Below, one piece after another: positions 9,486 to 17,908 of a DNA stretch of 64,000 bases. How positions within the stretch are numbered: position 1 is the first letter of the stretch; each line of letters begins with the position of its first letter. A model generated the notes under the pieces. That model was not told the DNA's origin and ran no database searches. It was given only the letters and a program-made list of their open reading frames with translations. The position numbers and the translations under genes were made by a program. The stretch is from an uncultured Lachnospiraceae bacterium (GTDB taxonomy: Bacteria; Bacillota; Clostridia; Lachnospirales; Lachnospiraceae), in the NCBI GenBank assembly GCA_934294885.1, contig CAKRAK010000003.1:87263-151262 (forward strand), read 5' to 3'.

Positions 9486-10079
9486 TTAACTGGAATAATT
9501 TTCCAAAAAATTATATAAGGCTTCTTCATTTTCAATTGCAAGACCGTTTTGTATCTGTTCTCTCAAATCCTCCGGTAAGCCGGCTATATTAATCTCCGTA
9601 TACTCATAAACGGTTCTCCCATCATTTTTTAAAATAACGATCATTCCGTTATATGATTTGGCAATAAAGCCATTTTGTCTGGGTTGACGATAGGTCTTCC
9701 GCAATCGAATCTCCTGACCGTGATAAGAAACCATTTCATACTTACATAACCCTTTTTCCTGATCGGATTTGTTTAAATGCTTCATATAATCATTCAGATA
9801 GGTACGAACCGCTTCTTCGCTACAGCCTAACAAATCGGGAATACTCTTAATATTTTCCCGTAAAACCCGATTTTCCTCAGGATAATAATATTCCATAACA
9901 AAAGTAGTATCTTTTGTAATGGGAAATGTATCCTGATCCTTTGCATTTACATTAATATACTCTCCATTCTTGTTCTGAACGTATTGTCTTGGATAAAAAT
10001 AACAATATAAATTATAAAGACCAAATACCAATACAGGAAGTATCACAGCCCATACTGCAAAAAAAATATTGCGTTTCAT
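9486..10079 (-). CDS. Membrane-anchored protein with a possible BofC-like C-terminal domain
   Basis: 197 residues with one N-terminal membrane segment (about residues 7-28) and an otherwise extracytoplasmic body. The last 60 residues (SYNGMIVILKNDGRTVYEY, then LPEDLREQIQNGLAI and EEALYNFLENYSS) resemble by eye the C-terminal domain of BofC, the forespore protein that in Bacillus restrains SpoIVB in the sigma-K checkpoint. This is a pattern match, not a computed one. The neighbourhood contains other sporulation genes (yqfC, yqfD). The AGGAGG site at -6 supports the start. It could equally be an unrelated lineage-specific envelope protein. Confidence 0.55.
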   Translation of the reverse strand: MKRNIFFAVWAVILPVLVFGLYNLYCYFYPRQYVQNKNGEYINVNAKDQDTFPITKDTTFVMEYYYPEENRVLRENIKSIPDLLGCSEEAVRTYLNDYMKHLNKSDQEKGLCKYEMVSYHGQEIRLRKTYRQPRQNGFIAKSYNGMIVILKNDGRTVYEYTEINIAGLPEDLREQIQNGLAIENEEALYNFLENYSS

Positions 10080-10145
10080 AACTCCTCCTAAGATATTTAC
10101 TTAGAAAAAGTATGGGCTTTTTTTTAGTCGATTATTCAAAACAAT

Positions 10146-10523
10146 CTATAAATCAAATCCAAAGGGTAATAAATCATTTACAGTATAAGCAGCTAATTCA
10201 CCGTTTTGTTCTAAAATAACCGTTCCATCCTTCATAAACTCATGCATTACCTGTAAACAGATTCCGCAGGGATAGCTGCAGTTTCCATCCTTTGCCGCAA
10301 CAGCAATCTTATCAAAATCCCGTTCACCCTCCGAAACTGCCTTGAATATGGCTGTCCGTTCCGCACAATTGGTCGCCCCATAGGATGCATTTTCAATATT
10401 ACAACCTGTATAAACCTTACCTTCTTTTGTAAGAAGAGCTGCACCAACGAAAAATCCGGAATAAGGTGCATAGGAATGATTACAGGCATCCTTTGCCAAT
10501 TTCATTAATGCTTCATTTGTCAT
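10146..10523 (-). CDS. cdd: Cytidine deaminase
   Basis: 125 residues; homotetrameric zinc enzyme that deaminates cytidine and deoxycytidine to uridine and deoxyuridine in pyrimidine salvage. The zinc and catalytic motifs are TNCAERTAIF (C-x-E) and PCGICLQVM (P-C-x-x-C), and the substrate loop is GCNIENASYG. The ATG at 10523 is preferred over a longer frame start because GGAGG lies seven bases before it and the protein then begins as expected for the family. The gene follows ybeY closely, the usual order ybeY-(dgkA)-cdd in Firmicutes with dgkA absent. The product feeds uridine to the pdp enzyme encoded at 35156. Confidence 0.96.
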   Translation of the reverse strand: MTNEALMKLAKDACNHSYAPYSGFFVGAALLTKEGKVYTGCNIENASYGATNCAERTAIFKAVSEGERDFDKIAVAAKDGNCSYPCGICLQVMHEFMKDGTVILEQNGELAAYTVNDLLPFGFDL

Positions 10524-10537
10524 ATGTAAGCCTCCCT

Positions 10538-11044
10538 CTATATACAATCTCTGGTATATCCGATATGTTTCAGAATCTCATCCTGAACCTGTTCCATACG
10601 CTCCCGTTCTCCCTCTTCAATGTGGTCATATCCGGATAGGTGCAACATACTGTGAGCAATCAAAAAAGCATATTCCCTCTTGACACTGTGATTATATTCC
10701 TGTGCTTGTTCCTGAACCTTTTCAAGAGATACCATAATATCTCCAATCATCAGTTCTCCGGTTTCGGAATCAAAATAAGAGGTTACATCCTCCTCAACAG
10801 GGGTAAAATCACCCTCTTTCTCAAAAGAAATTCCCGGAAAAGACAAAACATCCGTTGGTTGATCCAATCCCCGCATCTGACGGTTCATCTTCCTGATTCC
10901 TTCATTATCCGTCAACAGCACATTCACAACACACTCATAGGGACATTCCACATAATCCAACACCCCATTAATCACATCAGATGCAATTTGTTCATAATCA
11001 ATATTTAAGTTAATATCGGTTTCATTTTCTAAAATTAATGTCAT
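10538..11044 (-). CDS. ybeY: Endoribonuclease YbeY
   Basis: 168-residue single-strand endoribonuclease that takes part in 16S rRNA 3' end maturation and ribosome quality control. The zinc-binding signature HSMLHLSGYDHIEEGE (three histidines) is near residue 130, and LDQPTDVLSFPG is the second conserved block. The ATG overlaps the phoH stop as ATGA, so translation is coupled to phoH, a very widespread phoH-ybeY arrangement. Length is normal. Confidence 0.96.
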   Translation of the reverse strand: MTLILENETDINLNIDYEQIASDVINGVLDYVECPYECVVNVLLTDNEGIRKMNRQMRGLDQPTDVLSFPGISFEKEGDFTPVEEDVTSYFDSETGELMIGDIMVSLEKVQEQAQEYNHSVKREYAFLIAHSMLHLSGYDHIEEGERERMEQVQDEILKHIGYTRDCI

Positions 11045-12048
11045 ACGTGCTTGTTACCGTTTCCTTTCCGATTATGATTTTTATTATTCTGCCGATTTTC
11101 ATAATCATCGTAAGCCTTTACAATCTGCTGAACCAACGGATGCCTTACAACATCCGCACCTGTCATATGACAGACCGCAATATCATCTACATTTTTTAAT
11201 ACCTTTAATGCCACATCCAGACCGCTGACCGCATCCTTTGGAATATCCTTTTGAGATAAATCTCCGGTAATGATTGCCTTAGAGCCAAATCCGATTCTGG
11301 TCAGAAACATCTTCATCTGAGCCGGTGTTGTATTCTGTGCTTCATCCAATACAATAAATGCATTATCCAGAGTACGACCTCTCATATAAGCAAGAGGCGC
11401 CACCTCGATCAGTCCTTTTTCCATATTCTTCAAAAAGCTGTCTGCACCCATTATTTCATACAGGGCATCATATAACGGACGTAAATAAGGGTCTACCTTA
11501 CTTTGAAGATCACCGGGCAGGAAACCCAATTTTTCTCCCGCCTCTATGGCAGGTCTCGTTAATATGATACGGTTAATTTCGTTGTTCTTAAATGCGGTAA
11601 TCGCCTTTGCCATGGCAAGATAAGTTTTACCGGTACCGGCAGGTCCGACACCGAACACGATCATATTATGATCAATGGCATTCAGATAAGACTTCTGTCC
11701 CATCGTCTTTGCCTTTACCGGTTTGCCACTGACCGTATGACATATAATATCCTGATCCAACTCAACCACATGTTCTGTCGGCTGATTCTCCACAGATAAG
11801 GATAATGCATAATTAATATTCTGATCGGTAATCACGGTATTTCTTTGTGCCAATGAAACCATAGAGTTCATAACATCAACCGCCTTTAAAACCATTCCCT
11901 CCTGACCCATGATCTTCAACTGGTCTTCTCTCATAATCATAGTAACATGTAATGTTTTCTCAATTTTCTTAACATGACAGTCAAACTGTCCGAACACATT
12001 CGCTACACAATCGGAAGGAATCTGTATCGTTTGCTCATATAATCCCAT
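11041..12048 (-). CDS. phoH: PhoH-like ATPase
   Basis: 335 residues with an N-terminal KH-like part (about residues 1-110) and a C-terminal P-loop ATPase/helicase-like domain: Walker A GVGPAGTGKTYLAMAKA, Walker B FIVLDEAQNTTPAQMK, and the motif LTRIGFGSKAIITGD. Members are linked to RNA metabolism and act near YbeY. The order yqfC-yqfD-phoH-ybeY is conserved in spore-formers. It begins one base after the yqfD stop. The tail is basic and asparagine-rich (ENRQNNKNHNRKGNGNKHV). Confidence 0.94.
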   Translation of the reverse strand: MGLYEQTIQIPSDCVANVFGQFDCHVKKIEKTLHVTMIMREDQLKIMGQEGMVLKAVDVMNSMVSLAQRNTVITDQNINYALSLSVENQPTEHVVELDQDIICHTVSGKPVKAKTMGQKSYLNAIDHNMIVFGVGPAGTGKTYLAMAKAITAFKNNEINRIILTRPAIEAGEKLGFLPGDLQSKVDPYLRPLYDALYEIMGADSFLKNMEKGLIEVAPLAYMRGRTLDNAFIVLDEAQNTTPAQMKMFLTRIGFGSKAIITGDLSQKDIPKDAVSGLDVALKVLKNVDDIAVCHMTGADVVRHPLVQQIVKAYDDYENRQNNKNHNRKGNGNKHV

Positions 12049-12049
12049 A

Positions 12050-13267
12050 TTATTCTCTCATTTCCTCAGCAGGAATCATGGATAACTGTCTGACACCTCC
12101 AATTGATTCCCGTAATTTCAGTGTACCCTTTGCAAGAAACTGATTTTCCTGCTTTTCTATTTTAACATTATTTTCTATGATTTCTACCCCTTTTGCCTCT
12201 AATTCTTGTATTTTTTTCTGAAGATTATTCTTCAAAATCCGAAAGGCTTCCTCCTTGCTGTAGGTCTTTTTCACCACTTCATAGGTTTTGATTTCTGTTT
12301 TTTTATAGCCGATGGGTAAATACAGGTCGGAAAATAATTTCACCTTATGAATCTGGGTAATATAATCCGCATTGTCCGATTTTACTTTCGGCTTAAATGG
12401 TGTAATACAATAATTAAATACAAAAAAAGTGTAATATTTTTTGGAATTTTTATCATATTTTTTTTCATAACAGACCGCATCAATCTTATCCTCATATAAT
12501 TCAGAGCTTTCTCCGTAGATATCCCCATCCGCAGGAACATAATTGGTTTCTAAGACTTCGTTATTATCATTATATATGTAGATCGTACCGGATATAAGAA
12601 TATCCCCCTTCTTCACCTGATCCCTTACTTTCACAAGAGGCTTTCCCTCTCTTGTAATCATTTTTGTAATGGTTGCATCCTTTAATGCAACAATATCATT
12701 TTTTTCTAAACTCTTCTTATTTTCATCGGATACCGTTCCTTCCTCCAGCGAAACCGTCAAGGTTGTTCCGTTGAGATTGCAATCAATCCACGAAATCTCA
12801 TCATATTCTTTCATCAGCTGCCGTTCTAATCCTTCACAATCAACCTCTTTCTTTCTGGTTCCAAGCTTCACATACTCTTTTTCAATATCCTTTAATATAT
12901 TCTGTGCCACCAGCTGTCTTGTACCGTTTACTTTGATTTCCCATACAAACATAGACATAATATAAACAAACAACATGCAGATCAGGAAGCCGGCAATGAA
13001 GAAAACCCTTCTTTTATTTTTTTTGACAAGATAGGGAAACCCATATTTTTCAACTACGGTTAATTTTACATTTGTCTTTTGCAGTAATGGTTTCATCTTC
13101 AATAAGTTCTTCCTTCCGGTAAAAAAAATGTAACCATTTTCTGTGGCGTTTACACTCCAGATTACAACATCATTTTTAATGATTAAATTCATAAAACGTT
13201 CCGGAGCAAATCCCTTCACTTCCACCTTGAGATATCCAAATAAATACCTTAACAGTTTTAATAACAT
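12050..13267 (-). CDS. yqfD: Sporulation protein YqfD
   Basis: 405 residues with one membrane segment around residues 88-110 (RVFFIAGFLICMLFVYIMSMF), a basic N-terminal cytoplasmic part and a long outside region. This is the architecture of YqfD, a mother-cell sporulation protein of unknown mechanism produced under sigma-E in Bacillus. It overlaps the end of yqfC by ten bases, and a GGAG site lies four bases before the ATG. Its next gene is phoH. The identification rests on the segment order and the yqfC-yqfD-phoH context. Confidence 0.9.
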   Translation of the reverse strand: MLLKLLRYLFGYLKVEVKGFAPERFMNLIIKNDVVIWSVNATENGYIFFTGRKNLLKMKPLLQKTNVKLTVVEKYGFPYLVKKNKRRVFFIAGFLICMLFVYIMSMFVWEIKVNGTRQLVAQNILKDIEKEYVKLGTRKKEVDCEGLERQLMKEYDEISWIDCNLNGTTLTVSLEEGTVSDENKKSLEKNDIVALKDATITKMITREGKPLVKVRDQVKKGDILISGTIYIYNDNNEVLETNYVPADGDIYGESSELYEDKIDAVCYEKKYDKNSKKYYTFFVFNYCITPFKPKVKSDNADYITQIHKVKLFSDLYLPIGYKKTEIKTYEVVKKTYSKEEAFRILKNNLQKKIQELEAKGVEIIENNVKIEKQENQFLAKGTLKLRESIGGVRQLSMIPAEEMRE

Positions 13268-13509
13268 ACGTCTCCATTCGAAATATAATCTATTCTATGA
13301 AATGGCCCTGATATTTTCATATCATAACCGGAAAAATATTGAATATGCAGATTTTCTCCATATACACGGATGGTAAACCCTTTACAGGCAATCGCAATCT
13401 CTTCTGTCGTATAAAGTAGTATTCCCTTGTAATTCTCAATAATAATTTCTTTGTTTCCTGCAATCCTCAGTAATACATCCCCATATATTACATCCTTTGG
13501 AAGTTCCAT
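13258..13509 (-). CDS. yqfC: Sporulation protein YqfC (YabP family)
   Basis: 83 residues of the YabP/YqfC family of small sporulation proteins. Recognised from DVLLRIAGNKEIIIENYKG, the IRVYGENLHIQYFSGYD block and a short C-terminus. The ATG at 13509 is chosen rather than the TTG two codons earlier, since GGGA lies about seven bases upstream. It heads the yqfC-yqfD-phoH-ybeY-cdd series and lies just after the rpsU terminator; no clear vegetative promoter was found in the 67 bases between, which would fit a sporulation sigma factor, though no sigma-E box is convincing. Confidence 0.88.
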   Translation of the reverse strand: MELPKDVIYGDVLLRIAGNKEIIIENYKGILLYTTEEIAIACKGFTIRVYGENLHIQYFSGYDMKISGPFHRIDYISNGDVCY

Positions 13510-13576
13510 AAACAAATCCCGATTTTTCTTCCTACAATATATGATTCATTTTATAAATTCATACATAAATAAATCG

Positions 13577-13608
13577 AAAAAAGGGTTATCATATAAAATG
13601 ATAACCCT
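13577..13608 (-). terminator. Rho-independent terminator of rpsU
   Basis: An 11-base perfect inverted repeat (AGGGTTATCAT and its complement) with a five-base loop, followed on the minus strand by six T. It starts 12 bases past the rpsU stop, so rpsU is a single-gene transcript. Confidence 0.9.
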
Positions 13609-13619
13609 GTAAATTCTTA

Positions 13620-13796
13620 TTATTTGAATTTTCTTTTTCTGGCAGCCTCAGACTTTTTCTTACGTCTTACACTTGGCTTCTCGTAATGTTCTCTCTTACG
13701 AATCTCCTGCTGAATACCAGCCTTCGCACAATTTCTTTTGAAACGACGAAGAGCACTGTCCAAAGTTTCGTTTTCTTTTACTATTACGTTTGACAT
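13620..13796 (-). CDS. rpsU: 30S ribosomal protein S21
   Basis: 58 residues, beginning MSNVIVKENETLDSALRRF and ending with the basic tail KKSEAARKRKFK. S21 sits near the 3' end of 16S rRNA on the small subunit platform and helps mRNA base pairing at initiation. The gene is short and has its own consensus promoter upstream and a strong terminator downstream. GGGAGG lies 12 bases before the ATG. The length and sequence are normal for the family; no oddity was seen. Confidence 0.97.
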   Translation of the reverse strand: MSNVIVKENETLDSALRRFKRNCAKAGIQQEIRKREHYEKPSVRRKKKSEAARKRKFK

Positions 13797-13870
13797 TCTC
13801 TCACCCGACCTCCCTTCAGTTGCATATTGTGTTTACCATACAACCTTGGGTTATTTTTAACACAAAGTAA

Positions 13871-13898
13871 ATTATAGCATAAATTTCCAATCCGTCAA
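13871..13898 (-). promoter_or_regulatory. Sigma-A promoter of rpsU
   Basis: TTGACG (-35) and TATAAT (-10) separated by 16 bases on the minus strand, 75 bases before the rpsU ATG. A CAACAA/TTGTTG inverted repeat overlaps the -35 region. The 202-base gap between alaS and rpsU holds nothing else that could be supported. Confidence 0.85.
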
Positions 13899-13998
13899 CA
13901 AAAAATTGTTGATTTATGTGTAAATCCATAGTTTTTTTGATGACATAAAGAAAATAATAGCAAATTACAAGTTTCTTCCACGAAACACCATCATCCTG

Positions 13999-16635
13999 CT
14001 AAGACAGCTGGCTGATAGCCACTTCCTTGGCTTTTGCGACAGCATCTGCAATACCAACCGGATTCTTACCACCGGCCTGTGCCATATTCGGACGACCACC
14101 GCCGCCTCCACCAACAAGGGGAGCAACCGCTTTAATCAGATTACCGGCATGAGCACCCTTTTTAACTGCGTTGTCTGTTGCCATAGCAATTAAGTTAACC
14201 TTTCCGTCATTTGCTGAAGCAATTACAACGATACCTTCTGAAACCTTTGTCTTTAACTGATCTCCCAAATCACGAAGACCGTTCATATCAACACCTTCAA
14301 CCGCAGTTGCAATCACATTAAAGTCACCGACAGAAACCATATCTGATGTAACATCTCCTAATGATTCATTGGCAAGCTTTGCTTTTAAGGATTCATTTTC
14401 AGAAGAAAGTTCCTTTAACTGGGCAAGATTATGAGAAATCTTATCCACCACTTGCTCCGGATTTGTTTTTAATAATTGGGCAGCTTCCGAAAGCTTTGCT
14501 TCAATATCCTTATAATATGCAAATACAGCCTTACCGGTTAATGCTTCAATACGACGCACACCTGCCGCAACTCCGGCTTCCGATACAATCTTAAATGTAG
14601 TAATCAACCCGGTATTTGCAACGTGGGTACCACCACATAATTCAATGGAATAATCCGACATATTAACAACACGTACAACATCACCGTATTTTTCACCAAA
14701 CAATGCCATGGCTCCGGTTTTCTTTGCTTCTTCAATCGACATTTCCTTAATTACAACCGGAAGGGCTTCCGCAATCTTTTCATTTACGATTCTCTCAACC
14801 TCAGCAATCTCATCGGCTGTCATCGGAGAAAAATGAGAAAAGTCAAATCTCAAACGATCCGGTGTTACCAAAGAACCCTTCTGTTCAACGTGATTACCCA
14901 GCACAGTCTTTAATGCCTTCTGTAAAAGATGGGTTGCACTGTGGTTCTTACATGTGTCGGCACGTCCCGCAACATCAATTGATAATGTAACCTTATCTCC
15001 TACCTTGAACATACCCTTTGTAACTTTACCGACATGTCCGTATTTTCCGCCTTTTAATTTGATGGTATCTTCCACAACAAATTCAGAGCCGTTTGCAGTG
15101 ATTACGCCAAAGTCACCCTGCTGACCACCCATTGTTGCATAAAACGGTGTCTCCTCCACAAATACAGTTGCCTCGTCACCTTCAGCAATGGCTTCTACAA
15201 CAGATTTTGTTGTAAGTACTGTAATTGTTGATTCACATTCATTATGATCATATCCCACAAAGGTTGTTGTAATCTTCGGATCAATCTCATCATATACAGT
15301 TGCATCTGCACCCATGTAATTTGTGGTTTTTCTTGCATTACGTGCTTTCACACGCTGTTCTTCCATACATACCTTAAAACCATCTTCATCAATGGTATAG
15401 CCTTTTTCTTCCAAAATTTCTTTTGTTAAATCTACCGGGAATCCATAAGTATCATAAAGCTTAAATACATCTGCGCCGGCTAATACCTTTTCACCCTTAT
15501 TGGCAAGCTCCGTCTCTAATTCAGCTAAAATTGAAAGACCCTGGTCAATTGTTTTATTAAACTGATTCTCTTCCTGTGTCAATACACGGAAAATGAATTC
15601 TTTCTTTTCGTCTAATTCCGGATATCCGTCCTTTGATCCTTCAATTACCGTCTCCGAAAGCTTAGCAAGGAAGGTTCCGTCAATACCGAGTAAACGTCCA
15701 TGACGTGCCGCACGACGAATCAGACGACGTAATACATATCCACGTCCCTCATTCGATGGCATGATACCATCGGAAATCATAAATGTAGCGGAACGGATAT
15801 GATCCGTGATCAAACGGATGGAAACATCCTTTACATCATCTACATGGTAAGTTGTATTGGCAAATTCACAGACTTTATTACGAAGTGCCTCAATGGTATC
15901 TACATCAAAAATCGAATCTACATCCTGAACAACGGATGCCAGACGCTCCAATCCCATACCTGTGTCAATGTTCTTATTCTCAAGCTCTGTATAGTTACCC
16001 TTTCCATCATTATCAAACTGGGTAAATACATTATTCCAAATCTCCATATAGCGATCGCAGTCACAGCCTACTGTACAATCCGGCTTTCCACATCCGTATT
16101 TTTCTCCACGATCATAATAAATCTCTGAACATGGACCACACGGACCGGAACCATGCTCCCAGAAATTATCTTCTTTTCCAAAGCGGAAAATTCTCTCTTT
16201 TGGAATTCCAACCATCTGATTCCATAAATCAAAGGCTTCATCATCATCTACATAAACAGATGGATACAAACGCTCCGGATCCATCCCTAAAACCTCTGTC
16301 AAAAATTCCCATGACCATGAAATTGCTTCTTTCTTAAAATAATCACCAAAAGAAAAATTTCCTAACATTTCAAAGAATGTACCGTGACGTGCTGTCTTAC
16401 CGACATTTTCAATATCACCGGTACGAATACACTTCTGACATGTTGTGACCCGTCGGCATGGCGGAATCTCCTGTCCTGTAAAATATGGCTTTAACGGAGC
16501 CATACCTGCATTAATCAAAAGCAATGAATTATCATTATGGGGAACCAATGAAAAACTATCCATTTTAAGATGTCCCTTGCTTTCAAAAAACTCCAAATAC
16601 ATTCTTCTTAATTCATTCAATCCGTATTTTTTCAC
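13999..16635 (-). CDS. alaS: Alanyl-tRNA synthetase
   Basis: 878 residues, full length for the family. It charges tRNA-Ala and edits mischarged Ser/Gly. Seen in order: class II catalytic domain (RTGDIENVGKTARHGTFFEMLGNF is split across motif 2; GTG start protein begins MKKYGLNELRRMYLEFF), the tRNA-recognition region, the editing domain with HSATHLLQKAL and CGGTHVANTG zinc ligands, and a C-terminal oligomerisation domain ending in the glycine-rich GGGGGGRPNMAQAGG. The start codon is GTG with GAGGA upstream. It sits 27 bases after a 49-residue membrane protein gene that follows hisI, with no T-box leader visible, so it may be read from the his promoters. Confidence 0.97.
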   Translation of the reverse strand: MKKYGLNELRRMYLEFFESKGHLKMDSFSLVPHNDNSLLLINAGMAPLKPYFTGQEIPPCRRVTTCQKCIRTGDIENVGKTARHGTFFEMLGNFSFGDYFKKEAISWSWEFLTEVLGMDPERLYPSVYVDDDEAFDLWNQMVGIPKERIFRFGKEDNFWEHGSGPCGPCSEIYYDRGEKYGCGKPDCTVGCDCDRYMEIWNNVFTQFDNDGKGNYTELENKNIDTGMGLERLASVVQDVDSIFDVDTIEALRNKVCEFANTTYHVDDVKDVSIRLITDHIRSATFMISDGIMPSNEGRGYVLRRLIRRAARHGRLLGIDGTFLAKLSETVIEGSKDGYPELDEKKEFIFRVLTQEENQFNKTIDQGLSILAELETELANKGEKVLAGADVFKLYDTYGFPVDLTKEILEEKGYTIDEDGFKVCMEEQRVKARNARKTTNYMGADATVYDEIDPKITTTFVGYDHNECESTITVLTTKSVVEAIAEGDEATVFVEETPFYATMGGQQGDFGVITANGSEFVVEDTIKLKGGKYGHVGKVTKGMFKVGDKVTLSIDVAGRADTCKNHSATHLLQKALKTVLGNHVEQKGSLVTPDRLRFDFSHFSPMTADEIAEVERIVNEKIAEALPVVIKEMSIEEAKKTGAMALFGEKYGDVVRVVNMSDYSIELCGGTHVANTGLITTFKIVSEAGVAAGVRRIEALTGKAVFAYYKDIEAKLSEAAQLLKTNPEQVVDKISHNLAQLKELSSENESLKAKLANESLGDVTSDMVSVGDFNVIATAVEGVDMNGLRDLGDQLKTKVSEGIVVIASANDGKVNLIAMATDNAVKKGAHAGNLIKAVAPLVGGGGGGRPNMAQAGGKNPVGIADAVAKAKEVAISQLS

Positions 16636-16662
16636 AACTTTTTCCTCACTTACCTATATTAA

Positions 16663-16812
16663 TTAAGCATTGTCCTTACTTTCAGAACCTGATGCCTCTT
16701 TTGCATTTTTGTTCGCTTTAATCTTGGCACCACAGATTGCACCGGCAACCGCAACCCCACCAAGCACAATAAATTTAAATAAATAAGTTAACAATTCACT
16801 GACAAATGCCAT
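16663..16812 (-). CDS. Small single-pass membrane protein, 49 residues
   Basis: A short gene missed by simple length cut-offs. The protein starts MAFVSELLTYLFKFIVLGG, continues with a membrane segment rich in valine, alanine and glycine (about residues 8-30), and ends in a charged lysine/serine tail (KIKANKNAKEASGSES). An AGGAGG site lies seven bases before the ATG, one of the strongest in the window. It lies between hisI (11-base gap) and alaS (27-base gap). I do not recognise a function; small proteins of this kind recur beside alaS in Lachnospiraceae as far as I know, but that is recollection rather than evidence from the sequence. Confidence 0.8.
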   Translation of the reverse strand: MAFVSELLTYLFKFIVLGGVAVAGAICGAKIKANKNAKEASGSESKDNA

Positions 16813-16823
16813 ATCGCCACCTC

Positions 16824-17183
16824 CTAGTTATTTGTTAATGACCTGTAAAAGCAGGTACGATTTCCGGTGTGACAGGCAGCTCCTACCTGATCAACCTTAG
16901 CCAAAATTGTATCTTTATCACAGTCAATCAGAAGTTCTTTTACATATTGAGCATGTCCGCTTTCTTCACCCTTCATCCATAATTTTTGACGGCTTCTGGA
17001 ATAATATACCATACGTCCGGTTTCCATTGTCTTTTCATAAGATTCTTTATTCATATACGCCATCATTAATACTTCATTTGAATCATATTGCTGTGCAATA
17101 CAAGGTATTAACCCATCCTGATTCAGCTTAAAGGTATCAAAATCCATATTGGAATGAAGTAACGAAATCTTCTTGTCACTCAT
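16824..17183 (-). CDS. hisI: Phosphoribosyl-AMP cyclohydrolase HisI
   Basis: 119 residues; the third step of histidine synthesis, opening the purine ring of PR-AMP. The metal-binding motifs are DCDKDTILAKV and GAACHTGNRTCFYR (the two cysteines and histidine), and SGHAQYVKE and YYSRSRQKLWMKGE are conserved substrate blocks. This is the HisI-only form without a fused HisE pyrophosphohydrolase, so hisE must lie elsewhere. An AGGAGG site precedes the ATG. It follows hisB by 33 bases in the his series. Confidence 0.96.
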   Translation of the reverse strand: MSDKKISLLHSNMDFDTFKLNQDGLIPCIAQQYDSNEVLMMAYMNKESYEKTMETGRMVYYSRSRQKLWMKGEESGHAQYVKELLIDCDKDTILAKVDQVGAACHTGNRTCFYRSLTNN

Positions 17184-17216
17184 GTTCCATGCCTCCTGAT
17201 GTAATGTTTTTTCATA

Positions 17217-17810
17217 TTATAAGGTTCCCTTTGTGGACAACACTGCATCCTTCATACGGGGGTCTATCTGTGTGGCTTCATCCAATGCCTTTGCAAAGGC
17301 TTTAAATGCAGCTTCAATTAAATGATGGTTATTCCTTCCATCCAATTGTTTGATGTGAAGATTCATTCCTGCACCATATGATACGGCATAGAAAAATTCT
17401 CTTACCATCTCTGTGTCAAAATAACCAACCTGATCAACCGTAAGATTCATATCATAAGAAAAATAAGGGCGGCCGGATAAATCAAGGGCACAAAGCATTA
17501 AAGTCTCATCCATAGGCAATATCCGTTGTCCGTATCGTTTGATTCCCTTCTTATCACCAATTGCTTTTTTAATCGCCTCACCTAACACAATACCGGTATC
17601 CTCAATGGTATGATGGGAATCTACATACAAATCTCCCTTCACAATTACCTTCAAATCAAAAAATCCATGTCTGGCAAAGGATGTCAACATATGGTCAAAA
17701 AAGCCGATTCCCGTATCAATCTTTGAACGTCCGCTTCCATCAATATGCAATTCCAACTTGATATCTGTTTCGTTGGTTTTTCTTTCTACATAAGCAATTC
17801 TGTCTGCCAT
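17217..17810 (-). CDS. hisB: Imidazoleglycerol-phosphate dehydratase HisB
   Basis: 197 residues, the single-domain IGPD form. It dehydrates imidazole glycerol phosphate in the sixth step of histidine synthesis, using two manganese sites formed by HHTIEDTG and NNHHLIEAAFKA. The ATG at 17810 (protein MADRIAYVERKTNET) is preferred because AAGGAG lies seven bases upstream; the longer frame start adds 16 residues not seen in the family. No histidinol-phosphate phosphatase domain is fused. Between hisD and hisI. Confidence 0.96.
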   Translation of the reverse strand: MADRIAYVERKTNETDIKLELHIDGSGRSKIDTGIGFFDHMLTSFARHGFFDLKVIVKGDLYVDSHHTIEDTGIVLGEAIKKAIGDKKGIKRYGQRILPMDETLMLCALDLSGRPYFSYDMNLTVDQVGYFDTEMVREFFYAVSYGAGMNLHIKQLDGRNNHHLIEAAFKAFAKALDEATQIDPRMKDAVLSTKGTL

Positions 17811-17908
17811 CGTAATTCTCCTTATCCACGCATCCTTCCTGTTTAGGAGTCCGGACACTCATACAAAGCTGATTTTATCACAAATGAATATAAAATACCA
17901 TCTTTTTA

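Noticed and set aside
10080..10145. Terminator between cdd and the BofC-like gene
   Set aside because: A run of eight T is seen only on the plus strand without a stem; nothing supports termination on the minus strand.
16636..16662. T-box or promoter before alaS
   Set aside because: Only 27 bases separate alaS from the small membrane protein gene; nothing fits.
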